64,000 bases of DNA. It comes from Gammaproteobacteria bacterium. GTDB taxonomy: Bacteria > Pseudomonadota > Gammaproteobacteria > Burkholderiales > Rhodocyclaceae. Both the position numbers and the translations under genes were made by a program. The number at the start of each line of letters is the position of its first letter. Within the stretch, counting starts at the first letter, position 1. A model generated the notes under the pieces. It was not told the DNA's origin and made no database searches. It was given only the letters and a program-made list of their open reading frames with translations. The stretch is taken from contig JAHJVE010000023.1 in the NCBI GenBank assembly GCA_018828385.1, positions 124,001-188,000 of the forward strand, given 5' to 3'. Positions 54,280 to 62,737 of the stretch are shown one piece after another.

Positions 54280-55162
54280 GGAAATTGGTCAGCTTTTCGC
54301 TGGCCAGGGCGAAAGCCGGGGCAATTACCAGGAAGACCTGTTGCGCAGCCTTCTCGTCATGGCCTGGATGGTCGAGGCGCGCGACCCTTACACCGGCGGC
54401 CATTTGTGGCGGGTCTCCCGGTTTTCGCGCTTGCTGGCCAGCGAACTCGATTTGCCGGACAGCGATGTGGCGCGCATCAGCCTGGGCGGGTTCCTGCACG
54501 ATCTTGGCAAGGTCGGCGTGCCGGATCAGATCCTGAACAAGAAAGACCGCCTGACCGACGAAGAGTACGAAGTCATCAAAACCCACCCCGATGTCGGCTG
54601 GCGGATGCTGGCCGGGCATCCCTTGGCAGGGCTCGCCGAAACGGCCATCCGGGCGCACCATGAAATGCCGAACGGCAAGGGGTATCCGCGCGGTCTCGCC
54701 GGCACGGACATTCCGCTCGATGCGCGCATCGTCGGCATCTGTGATGCCTTCGACGCCATGACCAGCACCCGCCCCTATCGCCGCGGCATGTCCATCGAGA
54801 AAGCCCTGGCGATTATCGCGGAAAATCTTGGCGGCCAATTCGACCGGGCGTTTGGCGAACGTTTCGTGGCGCTCGGCCAGGCAGGTGCGCTGGACCACAT
54901 CGTTGGTCACAGCGACGAAGGCATTCCGTTGCACGAATGCATGATGTGCGGCCCAATCCTGGTCCTGCGCAAGGGGCAACAGGCCGGCGATCATGTTTAT
55001 TGCCGCAGTTGCACCGGCGAATATGTGACCGCGCTGGAAGCCGGGCGACTGGTCACCCAGCCCACCGGCAAGCTGGGCAAACCGCAGGACGTGGAACCGG
55101 AGGCTGATAACGAGTTGATCAGTCGCCTGGTCCTTGAATCGGCTCGCGCCCTGCTGGCATGA
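54266..55162 (+). CDS. HD-GYP domain protein with C-terminal Cys pairs
   Basis: A 298-residue protein. The HD-GYP domain (about 25-200) has GGHLWRVSRF, FLHDLGKVGVPDQIL, HPDVG, IRAHHEMPNGKGYP and DAFDAMTSTRPYR, matching active c-di-GMP phosphodiesterases. The C-terminal part has CMMC and YCRSC, a likely zinc ribbon. It overlaps the oxidoreductase gene by 14 bp. It may link c-di-GMP turnover to the ECF response. Confidence 0.88.
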   Translation: MSLLKEIGQLFAGQGESRGNYQEDLLRSLLVMAWMVEARDPYTGGHLWRVSRFSRLLASELDLPDSDVARISLGGFLHDLGKVGVPDQILNKKDRLTDEEYEVIKTHPDVGWRMLAGHPLAGLAETAIRAHHEMPNGKGYPRGLAGTDIPLDARIVGICDAFDAMTSTRPYRRGMSIEKALAIIAENLGGQFDRAFGERFVALGQAGALDHIVGHSDEGIPLHECMMCGPILVLRKGQQAGDHVYCRSCTGEYVTALEAGRLVTQPTGKLGKPQDVEPEADNELISRLVLESARALLA

Positions 55163-55178
55163 GCAACATGGAAAACGT

Positions 55179-55415
55179 ATGGCATTTCTAAGCACACTCC
55201 TGCAGACTGCCTTCAGGCGCTCCATCGTTCAGGCAGCGATCAAGGTGGCCATTGTTGTCGGCACGATATTGAACCTGATCAATCAGGGCGGCCGGCTGCT
55301 TGATGGCTTGCCGCTCTCCTGGTTTCATGTCGGCCTGAACTATCTGGTGCCTTACTGCGTATCCAGTTACAGCGCCGCGCGCAACGAAATGCGCCGCAAT
55401 GAGGAAAAGGCATGA
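55179..55415 (+). CDS. NrtS-like small membrane protein
   Basis: A 78-residue protein with two hydrophobic helices (IVQAAIKVAIVVGTILNLIN and FHVGLNYLVPYCVSSYSA). The VGTILNLINQG and VPYCV segments match the NrtS nitrate/nitrite transporter family. ATG 55179 is chosen by alignment; the stop overlaps the sigma-factor start (ATGA). A nitrate role is not evident from neighbours. Confidence 0.75.
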   Translation: MAFLSTLLQTAFRRSIVQAAIKVAIVVGTILNLINQGGRLLDGLPLSWFHVGLNYLVPYCVSSYSAARNEMRRNEEKA

Positions 55416-56011
55416 ATGCCGGTGTGAATCTGCTGATCGACGACGTGTATCTGGCCGAGATCCGGCGCGACATGATCAAGTTCGCCCATCTGCAACTGCG
55501 GGACGAGGCACAGGCCGAGGATGTGGTGCAGGAAGCACTGGTCGCCGCCCTGGACAACACCAGGGAATTTGCCGGTCGATCAGCCGTGAAGACCTGGATT
55601 TTCGCCATCCTGAAAAACAAGATCGTCGATCTGATCCGCCTGCAAGTACGCACCACCAATGTCTCCGCGCTGTCGACCGAAGAGGAAAGCCTGGATCAGG
55701 CCTTCGAGTCGCTGTTCAAGACCAATGCCCACTGGTCGCCGGGGTCTCGGCCGAGCAACTGGGGCGATCCGGAAGAGTCGCTGCGCGAACAACGTTTCTG
55801 GGAGGTCTTTGATGCCTGCCTCAAGCACCTGCCGGCAAACACGGCACGCGTCTTCATGATGCGCGAATTCCTCGAGTTCGAGACCGCCGAGGTTTGCCAG
55901 GAGTTGAGTCTCACGACAAGCAATTGCAATGTCATCCTGCACCGGGCGCGCAATGGCTTGCGCCGTTGTCTGGAATCAAACTGGTTTTCTGCTGGAGAGC
56001 AGCCATGCTGA
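55412..56011 (+). CDS. ECF RNA polymerase sigma factor
   Basis: A 199-residue ECF sigma factor. Region 2 (about 15-85): LRDEAQAEDVVQEALVAALD and FAGRSAVKTWIFAILKNKIVDLIR. Region 4 (about 130-190): LKHLPANTARVFMMREFLEFETAEVCQELSLT in pattern, then NCNVILHRARNGLRRCL. A long insert rich in Ser and Trp separates the regions. It overlaps the anti-sigma gene. Four matching promoters, including one heading its own operon, suggest its regulon. Confidence 0.93.
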   Translation: MNAGVNLLIDDVYLAEIRRDMIKFAHLQLRDEAQAEDVVQEALVAALDNTREFAGRSAVKTWIFAILKNKIVDLIRLQVRTTNVSALSTEEESLDQAFESLFKTNAHWSPGSRPSNWGDPEESLREQRFWEVFDACLKHLPANTARVFMMREFLEFETAEVCQELSLTTSNCNVILHRARNGLRRCLESNWFSAGEQPC

Positions 56012-56196
56012 GTTGTAAGGAAGTCACCCATTTGCTGTCCGAAGCGCAGGACAGAAAACTGACGCTGTCAGAGAAAATGCATTTGGAAATGCACCTGGCC
56101 ATGTGCAAGGGGTGTACGAATTTCAAAAGCCAGATGAGATTCTTGCGCGAGGCTTGCAAGCGATACGTGAAAGCCAAGAGCAGCGTGGACGAGTAG
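56005..56196 (+). CDS. zinc-finger anti-sigma factor (zf-HC2)
   Basis: A 63-residue protein with the ZAS motif: His in MHLEMHL and Cys pair in MCKGC (HxxxCxxC). Such small anti-sigma factors hold an ECF sigma and release it on thiol oxidation or metal stress. The start overlaps the sigma gene by 7 bp, consistent with matched production. No transmembrane helix is present, so sensing is cytoplasmic. Confidence 0.9.
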   Translation: MLSCKEVTHLLSEAQDRKLTLSEKMHLEMHLAMCKGCTNFKSQMRFLREACKRYVKAKSSVDE

Positions 56197-56384
56197 GCCG
56201 ACGAAGGTGGCTTGAGGCGATTTCTCGAGCGCTTGTTCGCGTTCAGGAGATCGGGAAAACCCGTTCTCGCGTTATTCGAGATGTGCCAAATTGGCCTTAT
56301 GGAATAAATTCCCGGGTTATCTCGTTAACTGGGTATCGGTGCTATTGAGCCGCCACCCAAAACGAGCCAGGGAAAGGAAACATG

Positions 56385-56732
56385 ATGAGGGTTACCAGTC
56401 TGGAAGGACCGCTGCTCGATTTCTGGGTTGCCAAGTCAGAAAATCTGAAGCTGCTGCCGGAGCCTGGGGAAGACGGATTACGTCACGTCAATGGGAGTGG
56501 ATACTGGCATCCCGGCACTTACCATCCTTCCAGCGACTGGTCCCAGGGTGGCGCCATCGTAGCCAACGATTGGTATGCGATTGAGGATGCCCTGATCGAG
56601 TGGTTCGGGATCAACTGGCCGTTTATCAAGGCGATTACGGATACGCCGCTGAAGTGGCTGATGCGGGCCTATGTCAAGACCAAATTCGGCGACGAGGTCG
56701 AGGAAGTCGAAAACCTTTTACCCGGTCAGTGA
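56385..56732 (+). CDS. DUF2591 protein
   Basis: A 115-residue protein with the DUF2591 pattern: SLEGPLLDFWVAKSE, PSSDWSQGGAIVAND, and LKWLMRAYVKTKFGDEVEEV. Members are frequent in phages (NinX-like) and in genomes as single genes. AGGAAA precedes tandem ATGs at 56382 and 56385. It may be a stray phage-derived gene; it overlaps the 3' end of dnaE2 by 7 bp. Confidence 0.8.
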   Translation: MRVTSLEGPLLDFWVAKSENLKLLPEPGEDGLRHVNGSGYWHPGTYHPSSDWSQGGAIVANDWYAIEDALIEWFGINWPFIKAITDTPLKWLMRAYVKTKFGDEVEEVENLLPGQ

Positions 56733-59700
56733 AAATCCCGGCTCGACGTTTCCAGTCGGCCGAGCCAGGTGGAGAGATCGACCAATCGCTTGGCGACCAG
56801 ATGAACGATTTCGCCTTCGATCTGCAGTTGTCCGTAGACGCCGAGCAGCGTTGCGCCGAGCAGTTCGCGGCGTTGTTTTTCGACGAGTTGGGGATGGACG
56901 ACGACATTGACCAGCCCACTTTCGTCCTCCAGCGTGACGAAGACGATGCCGGTCGCCGTGCCTGGCCGCTGGCGACCGACGACGATGCCGGCGGCGCGGA
57001 TCAGGGCGCAATGGCCGGCGGTTTTCAGGCTAGCGGCCGTGACGAAACGGCGTTCAAACAGATGCTGGCGGAGCAGCGCCAGGGGGTGGCGGCGCAGGGT
57101 CAGGCCGAGGCTGCGGTAATCGGCGATGAGGTTTTCGGCTTCGCTGGGCGCGGGCAAGTCGGTTTCCGGCTCGCTGATCGTGGTGCCGGCGAAGAGATCG
57201 CCCTGCACCGCCGCCACGGCTTTTTCCACGCCGGCCGCCCAGGCGGCTTGCCGACGGTGGCCAGCCAGGCTTTGCAGGGCATCGGCGGCGGCCAGTTGGT
57301 CGAGGTCGCGGCGGTGCAGGCCGGCCCGGGCAGCGAGATCGGCGATATTCAAAAATGGGCTTTTTTTCCGGTTGACCGTAGCAATGCGCTCGGCGACTGC
57401 CTTTGAAAAGCCGCTGATCTCGCGCAGGCCGAGGCAGACAGCGCCGGTGTCATCGATGATGCTGTCCCAGTCGCTGACCGTAACGTCGGGCGGCAAGACG
57501 GTGACGCCGTGGCGCCGGGCATCCTGGATCAGCATCGACGGCGAGTAGAAGCCCATGGGCTGGCTGTTGAGCAGGCCGCACAGGAAGATGGCCGGATGGT
57601 GGCGTTTGAGCCAGGCCGAAACATAGACGAGCAGCGCAAAGCTGGCGGCGTGCGATTCGGGGAAGCCGTATTCGCCGAAGCCCTGGATCTGCTGGATGAT
57701 GCGTCGGGCGAAGGTTTCCGGCAGGCCGTTGGCCGCCATGCCGGCGAGCAGCTTCTGTTCGAAGGGTTCGAGGCCGCCCTTGCGCTTCCAGGCGGCCATC
57801 GCCCGGCGCAACTGATCGGCCTCGCCGGGCGTGAAATTGGCGGCGACGACGGCCAGTTGCATGACCTGTTCCTGGAAAATCGGCACGCCACAGGTGCGTT
57901 CGAGCACCTTGTCGACGGCCGGCGATATTTTCTCGATGCGTTCCCTGCCCTGCCGCCGCTTGAGGTAGGGATGCACCATATCGCCCTGAATCGGCCCGGG
58001 CCGGACGAGCGCCACCTCGACGACGAGATCGTAGTAGCAGCGCGGTTGCAGGCGCGGCAGCATGGCCATCTGGGCGCGCGATTCAACCTGGAAGACGCCC
58101 ATGCTGTCGGCGTGGCAGAGCATCTCGTAGGTTTTCGGGTCTTCGGCCGGGATGTCGGCCATCTTCCACGGTCGACCCGAAATTTCGCCCAAAATTGAAA
58201 GCATGCGGCGGATGGCCGAGAGCATTCCCAAGGCCAGCACATCGACTTTCATGAGGCCGACGGCGTCGAGATCGTCCTTGTCCCACTGGATCACGGTGCG
58301 TTCGGGCATCGCCGTGTTTTCGACCGGAACCAGCCGGGCGAGCGGCCCGCGCGACATGACGAAACCGCCGACGTGCTGGGTCAGGTGGCGCGGAAAACCA
58401 CGCAACTGGCCGGCAATCCACAGCCATTTCTCGACGCGCGGCGAAGCCGGGTCGAGGCCCTGTTCGGCGAAGCGTTCAGGCAATTGCTCGCGCTTGTCCC
58501 ACCAGGCCAGCGAGGCGGTCAGGGCATCGATGCGTGCCGTCTCGAAACCGAGCACCCGACCGGCATCGCGCAGCGCGCCCTTGGTCCGGTAGGTGATCAG
58601 CGCCGCGGCCAGCGCCGTCCGTTCGCGGGTGTATTTTTGGTAGATGTAGGCGATGACCTCGGGGCGGCGTTCATGCTCGAAATCGACGTCGATATCCGGC
58701 GGCTCGCCACGTTCCTTCGAAATGAAGCGTTCGAACAGCATGCCCGAACGCTCCGGGCTGACTTCGGTGATGCCCAGCGCGAAGCAGACAATCGAATTGG
58801 CCGCCGAGCCGCGCCCCTGGCACAGGATATCGACGCTGCGGGCGAAGCAGACGATGTCGTAGACCGTCAGGAAATAGGCTTCGTATTTGAGTTCGGCGAT
58901 GAGCCTGAGTTCGTGCTCCACGATCTTTCGAACCTGATCCGGAACGCCTTGCGGATAGCGCTTCAGCAAGCCGCGCTCGGTTTCGTGGCGCAGCCAGGAA
59001 GTCGGCGTATGGCCGGCTTCAACAATTTCCTCCGGGTATTCGTAGCGCAGTTCATCGAGCGAAAAGCGGCACTGCTCGGCGATTTTCAGCGTTTCAGCCA
59101 GCAGCTCGGGTGGATAGAGGCGCGACAGGCGCAGGCGGGTGCGCACATGGCGCTCGGCGTTGGGAAACAGCGCGTAGCCAGCGTCGAAAACCGTTGTTTT
59201 CAGGCGCAGTGCGGTCAGCACATCCTGTACCGGGCGGCGAGCCTTGATGTGCATATGGACGTCGCCGGCCGCCACCAGCGGCAGACCGCAAGCCGCGCCG
59301 AGCGCCTGCAGATCGGCCAGCTTCACTGTATCGTCCTGCCCAGCGTGCAGTTCGACGGCGATCCAGACGCGGCCGCGAAAACGCTCGGCCAGCCAGAGTC
59401 CATCCTCGACCAAGGCGCCCTCGCCCGGCACCCAGAGCACCAGGCAATCGGGCACCGCGCCGTTGGGTGACACGACATTGAGATCGTGCCGTTGCAAGGT
59501 GTAGGCGCCCTTCTCCGCCCGCCGCCGGGCCAGCGTAATCAGCGCCGAAAGGTTGCCGTAGCCCTCGCGGTTTTTGGCCAGGAAGACCAGCTTGAGGCCG
59601 TCGACCGTTGTCATTTCGCTGCCGACGATGAGTTTCAGCCCGACTTGTTTGGCCGCCTGATGCGCCCGCACGATGCCGGCCAGCGAACATTCGTCGGTCA

Positions 59701-59821
59701 GTGCCAAGGCCGTGTAGCCTTGAGCAGCGGCCTGCTCAATCAGCTCAGCCGGATGCGATGCGCCGCGCAGAAAACTGAAATTGGAGAGGCAGTGCAGCTC
59801 GGCGTAATCGGGTAGCGACAT
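56726..59821 (-). CDS. dnaE2: error-prone DNA polymerase DnaE2
   Basis: A 1031-residue C-family polymerase. N-terminal PHP domain (AELHCLSNFSFLRGASHPAE), palm catalytic Asp in PPDIDVDFEHERR, helix-hairpin-helix region and C-terminal OB fold. It lacks the extended tau-binding tail of DnaE1. It performs translesion synthesis with ImuA and ImuB under SOS control. One strong and one diverged repeat copy fall within it; TVNRKKSPFLNIADL is encoded by the strong copy. Confidence 0.95.
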   Translation of the reverse strand: MSLPDYAELHCLSNFSFLRGASHPAELIEQAAAQGYTALALTDECSLAGIVRAHQAAKQVGLKLIVGSEMTTVDGLKLVFLAKNREGYGNLSALITLARRRAEKGAYTLQRHDLNVVSPNGAVPDCLVLWVPGEGALVEDGLWLAERFRGRVWIAVELHAGQDDTVKLADLQALGAACGLPLVAAGDVHMHIKARRPVQDVLTALRLKTTVFDAGYALFPNAERHVRTRLRLSRLYPPELLAETLKIAEQCRFSLDELRYEYPEEIVEAGHTPTSWLRHETERGLLKRYPQGVPDQVRKIVEHELRLIAELKYEAYFLTVYDIVCFARSVDILCQGRGSAANSIVCFALGITEVSPERSGMLFERFISKERGEPPDIDVDFEHERRPEVIAYIYQKYTRERTALAAALITYRTKGALRDAGRVLGFETARIDALTASLAWWDKREQLPERFAEQGLDPASPRVEKWLWIAGQLRGFPRHLTQHVGGFVMSRGPLARLVPVENTAMPERTVIQWDKDDLDAVGLMKVDVLALGMLSAIRRMLSILGEISGRPWKMADIPAEDPKTYEMLCHADSMGVFQVESRAQMAMLPRLQPRCYYDLVVEVALVRPGPIQGDMVHPYLKRRQGRERIEKISPAVDKVLERTCGVPIFQEQVMQLAVVAANFTPGEADQLRRAMAAWKRKGGLEPFEQKLLAGMAANGLPETFARRIIQQIQGFGEYGFPESHAASFALLVYVSAWLKRHHPAIFLCGLLNSQPMGFYSPSMLIQDARRHGVTVLPPDVTVSDWDSIIDDTGAVCLGLREISGFSKAVAERIATVNRKKSPFLNIADLAARAGLHRRDLDQLAAADALQSLAGHRRQAAWAAGVEKAVAAVQGDLFAGTTISEPETDLPAPSEAENLIADYRSLGLTLRRHPLALLRQHLFERRFVTAASLKTAGHCALIRAAGIVVGRQRPGTATGIVFVTLEDESGLVNVVVHPQLVEKQRRELLGATLLGVYGQLQIEGEIVHLVAKRLVDLSTWLGRLETSSRDFH
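57350..57384 (+). repeat. dispersed repeat copy inside dnaE2
   Basis: CAAAAATGGGCTTTTTTTCC then GGTTGACCGTAGCAA: strong forward copy, translated on the minus strand as ATVNRKKSPF. Confidence 0.85.
58166..58200 (-). repeat. diverged dispersed repeat inside dnaE2
   Basis: CCACGGTCGACCCGAAATTT then CGCCCAAAATTGAAA shows the core and the late AAAATTGAAA tract with mismatches. Confidence 0.6.
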
Positions 59822-59838
59822 GGGTTCACCCGCGTCGC

Positions 59839-61308
59839 TCAGGCGAACAGGCCGTGCAGGAACCAGCCGTCGGCGTTCCTGAACACCCACGCCCATTGGC
59901 CGAGCGGATTGCGCGCGACGAAATAGTCACGCCGCACATCGCCGGTCGTCCCGCTCTCACCCTCGTCCCACCAGCCACTTTCCAGGCGCTCGGCCCGCGA
60001 CAGCAGCTTGAGCGGGCCATGCCACTGCGGGCTGCCGGCCCGTTCGGCCAGCGCTTGCGGGGTCGGCAACAGCCACAGCGGGCGGGATTGCTTGCTCTCG
60101 GCTGCCGCCTTGCCGGCTTTTTGCATTCCTACGGTCAACCGGAAAAAACGGCCAAAATTGAAATCGACTTCATGCGCCCGCGTCGCACATTCGGGCCGAT
60201 GATCGGCCATCTCGCCCAGCGCCTGCACCGCCCCTTCGCCGAGTCGGGCGCGCAAACGTTCCAGGCAGGCCAGCGTCCCCTCGCCGGCCGTTGCCTGCTC
60301 GAACAGATGGGCGCTGGCGCCGGGTTTGGCTACCAGCTCGTCGGCCTGCAAACGCAAGGCTTCGACCGGCGCCGCGAGGTGCAGCCGGGAAAAATGCTCG
60401 CGCAACAGGCGGACGAAACGCCCTTCGTCGGCCGCCGGTTCGGCGAAATTGAGGGCCAGCAACGTCGGCGGCCCGTCGTCGTGCGTCAGCTCCAGCGAAC
60501 AGCGACGGACCAGCAACTGCCGGCCATGCAGCCAGCCGGCCAGCGCCGCGAACAAGCGTTGCCCGGCAAAAACCAGTGCCTCGGCATGCTCAACCCGCGA
60601 TGGCAGCTCGATAGCTATGGCGAAGCTCTCCGGAAAAACGAAGGATTTTTGCGGATCGGGCAGATCGCCCCAGGCGCGCAGCAAATCATCGACCGGCCCG
60701 TTGCCGATACGCCGCCGCAAACCGGCGCCGGGCAGTTGGCGCAGATCGCCCAGTCGCCGCAGCCCGAATGACTCCAACCGCTTCGTCACCTCATCCGGCC
60801 AGCCGGGAATGGCGCAAGGCAAGGCGGCCAGGGCCGAGTGCATGGTTGCCGGTTCCGCATGAATCCGGCTGCTGCCGAACCGCGCCAGCCAGCCAGCCCC
60901 GAGCGGCGTTGGCGCCACCGCCCAGCGGGCCGAATAAGATTGTTCGGCGCAACCGGCAAGCACCGCAGCAATGATCGCCTCGGCGCCACCGAACAGACGC
61001 AGACAGCCGCCGATTTCAAGCAGCAGAGTGTCCGGCGGTACCAAACTGATCGTCGGCGTGAAGCGTCCGGCCCAGCAGGCCAGGCTTTCGAGCGCCTGCT
61101 TTTCGCGGCTTTCGCAGCGTTCAAAAACGCTCAACCCGGGCTGCAAGCCCAGCGCCGTCGATAGTTTCTGGCCAGCACAAACACCCGCCGCCATCGCCTC
61201 GGCATCCCCCACCTGCACCCGCCCACGCGCCACGACTGCGCTAGGCGACTGGCGCAGCGGCAGGGCCTCGAGCGGCAACAAGGGAAAGTGCAGGGCCAGC
61301 CACAGCAC
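59839..61308 (-). CDS. imuB: ImuB, inactive Y-family polymerase of the mutasome
   Basis: A 489-residue Y-family-like protein lacking the catalytic acidic residues; it begins [16 protein letters not shown] and carries PPDTLLLEIGGCLRLFGG where a polymerase would have DE. GTG 61308 is chosen because GGGAGA precedes it and the protein aligns from there; it overlaps imuA by 68 bp. ImuB links DnaE2 to the beta clamp. A repeat copy encodes FNFGRFFRLTVG within a low-conservation linker. Confidence 0.92.
   Translation of the reverse strand: MLWLALHFPLLPLEALPLRQSPSAVVARGRVQVGDAEAMAAGVCAGQKLSTALGLQPGLSVFERCESREKQALESLACWAGRFTPTISLVPPDTLLLEIGGCLRLFGGAEAIIAAVLAGCAEQSYSARWAVAPTPLGAGWLARFGSSRIHAEPATMHSALAALPCAIPGWPDEVTKRLESFGLRRLGDLRQLPGAGLRRRIGNGPVDDLLRAWGDLPDPQKSFVFPESFAIAIELPSRVEHAEALVFAGQRLFAALAGWLHGRQLLVRRCSLELTHDDGPPTLLALNFAEPAADEGRFVRLLREHFSRLHLAAPVEALRLQADELVAKPGASAHLFEQATAGEGTLACLERLRARLGEGAVQALGEMADHRPECATRAHEVDFNFGRFFRLTVGMQKAGKAAAESKQSRPLWLLPTPQALAERAGSPQWHGPLKLLSRAERLESGWWDEGESGTTGDVRRDYFVARNPLGQWAWVFRNADGWFLHGLFA
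60128..60165 (-). repeat. dispersed repeat copy inside imuB
   Basis: CCTACGGTCAACCGGAAAAA then ACGGCCAAAATTGAAATC: one of the closest matches to the consensus, in reverse orientation. Confidence 0.88.
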
Positions 61309-61972
61309 GCGAGTTTCTCCCGGCGAATTGAACAGGACGAGGAATGGACAAGGCGAGCGGCCGGGAAACCGGACGGCCACGCCGCTTGATGATGCGCACC
61401 GACAGCTCGCTGTCGTCAGCCGCCGCATTCAACACGACACGCAGCGGCGCCGGCGACGGCACTTCGGCTGCTACGGTCGACCGCCACAAACAGGCAAAAA
61501 CCGGACGCCCTTCGGCGGCAACCTGCAAGCGGCGCAAGGCGCGGGCATCGATATTCGCTTCCGGCCAGGCCAGCACACCGGCAAAGCCACCGCTGTTCAG
61601 CAATTGCTCGACACTCCAGCCAACGCTCTTGCCCGCCTTGACGACGACCAGCCGCTCCAGCGCCAGCCCGGCCGCCGCCCAGGCCGGCGCATGCGGCAAC
61701 CACGGCGGCGCGACAAGCGCCAGCCAACCGCCATCGGCCGACAAGCGGGCCAGTGCCGGCAGCAGCAGGCTCATTTCGCCGACACTGCCACGGTCAACGA
61801 GAATTTCAGTCAAATTCCCGCGTGGCCAGCCTCCACCCGGCAATTCAGCGTCAAGTTCAGCATGGCCGCTCGGGATGGTGCTTTCCGGCAGCGCGGCCAG
61901 CGTGTCGCCGCGCCAGACATCGCCCCGGGCCAGCACATCCGCCAAGGCAACCGGCAACGGCTGGGTGTTCAT
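61241..61972 (-). CDS. imuA: ImuA, RecA-like mutasome protein
   Basis: A 243-residue RecA/SulA-like protein: start [61 protein letters not shown]. It lacks a full Walker A, as usual for this family. It bridges RecA and ImuB in SOS mutagenesis. Its start overlaps the lexA stop (ATGA) and its 3' end overlaps imuB. Two diverged repeat copies lie inside. Confidence 0.92.
   Translation of the reverse strand: MNTQPLPVALADVLARGDVWRGDTLAALPESTIPSGHAELDAELPGGGWPRGNLTEILVDRGSVGEMSLLLPALARLSADGGWLALVAPPWLPHAPAWAAAGLALERLVVVKAGKSVGWSVEQLLNSGGFAGVLAWPEANIDARALRRLQVAAEGRPVFACLWRSTVAAEVPSPAPLRVVLNAAADDSELSVRIIKRRGRPVSRPLALSIPRPVQFAGRNSRAVAGPALSLVAARGPAAAPVA
61468..61501 (-). repeat. diverged dispersed repeat in imuA (1)
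   Basis: CTGCTACGGTCGACCGCCAC then AAACAGGCAAAAAC retains TAGC, the CGGTCGACCG core and an A-tract. Confidence 0.5.
61786..61818 (-). repeat. diverged dispersed repeat in imuA (2)
   Basis: TGCCACGGTCAACGAGAATT then TCAGTCAAATTCC; core half-matched. Low-quality member. Confidence 0.4.
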
Positions 61973-62574
61973 GACAGCTTTGAAACGGCTCCGCGAATCA
62001 GGCCGACGGCAATGCCTTCGATGGCAAACTCGACCTCTTCGGGATTGACGATGATCGGCTGGAAATCGGGATTCTCGGCGATCAATCTGATCTGCCCGCC
62101 GCTGCGTTCCAGCCGCTTGACGGTAACTTCCTCGTCGATCCGGGCGACGACGATCTGCCCGTCGCGCGCCTGGTTGGTCTTGTGCACGGCGAGCAGGTCG
62201 CCGTCGAACATGCCGATATCGATCATCGACGTGCCGCGCACCTTGAGCAGGAAATCGGCCTTGGGCGAAAACATGCCGGCATCGAAGGCGTAACGGCCCT
62301 GGACGTTTTCGACAGCGAGAATCGGCGAACCGGCGGCGACGCTGCCGATCAGCGGCAAGCCAAGCTGTTCGACCAACCGGATACCGCGCGCCGAGCCGGG
62401 CTCGAGCGTGATGGCGCCCTTCTTGGCCAAGGCCTTGAGGTGGTCTTCAGCAGCATTCGGCGAAGCAAAACCGAAAGCGCTGGAGATTTCCATACGCGTC
62501 GGCGGCGCGCCAAGTACTTCCAGCGTGCTTTTGATGAAATCAAGAATTTCCTGCTGACGTGGCGTGAGTTTCAT
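61969..62574 (-). CDS. lexA: SOS repressor LexA
   Basis: A 201-residue repressor: winged helix ([29 protein letters not shown]), cleavage site Ala-Gly in GSVAAGSPI, catalytic Ser in RGTSMIDIG and Lys in EVTVKRLE. It heads the lexA-imuA-imuB-dnaE2 operon and should repress itself through the LexA box at 62601. Confidence 0.96.
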   Translation of the reverse strand: MKLTPRQQEILDFIKSTLEVLGAPPTRMEISSAFGFASPNAAEDHLKALAKKGAITLEPGSARGIRLVEQLGLPLIGSVAAGSPILAVENVQGRYAFDAGMFSPKADFLLKVRGTSMIDIGMFDGDLLAVHKTNQARDGQIVVARIDEEVTVKRLERSGGQIRLIAENPDFQPIIVNPEEVEFAIEGIAVGLIRGAVSKLS

Positions 62575-62600
62575 GGCCGGCCTCCGCTAATAATCAATGA

Positions 62601-62616
62601 CTGTATTTTTGTACAG
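62601..62616. promoter_or_regulatory. LexA box
   Basis: CTGTATTTTTGTACAG is a perfect CTGT-N8-ACAG SOS operator, 27 bp upstream of the lexA start codon. It gives damage-inducible control of the whole mutasome operon. Confidence 0.93.
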
Positions 62617-62677
62617 TAATTTGTTTTTGGCAAGCGAAAAATCAGCGGTGGTGGCAGTCAGAGGAGGGGCGTGGGCG

Positions 62678-62716
62678 ATGCTACGGTCAACCGGAAATTT
62701 TGGCAAAAATTGAAAT
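62678..62716 (-). repeat. dispersed repeat copy, intergenic near lexA
   Basis: ATGCTACGGTCAACCGGAAA then TTTTGGCAAAAATTGAAAT: strong copy in the gap between lexA and the DUF2235 gene, so not constrained by coding. Confidence 0.85.
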
Positions 62717-62737
62717 GCCCAGATAAGTACCTCTACG

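Noticed and set aside
58373-59470. 365-codon plus-strand open frame opposite dnaE2
   Set aside because: dnaE2 is full length on the minus strand; composition-driven shadow.
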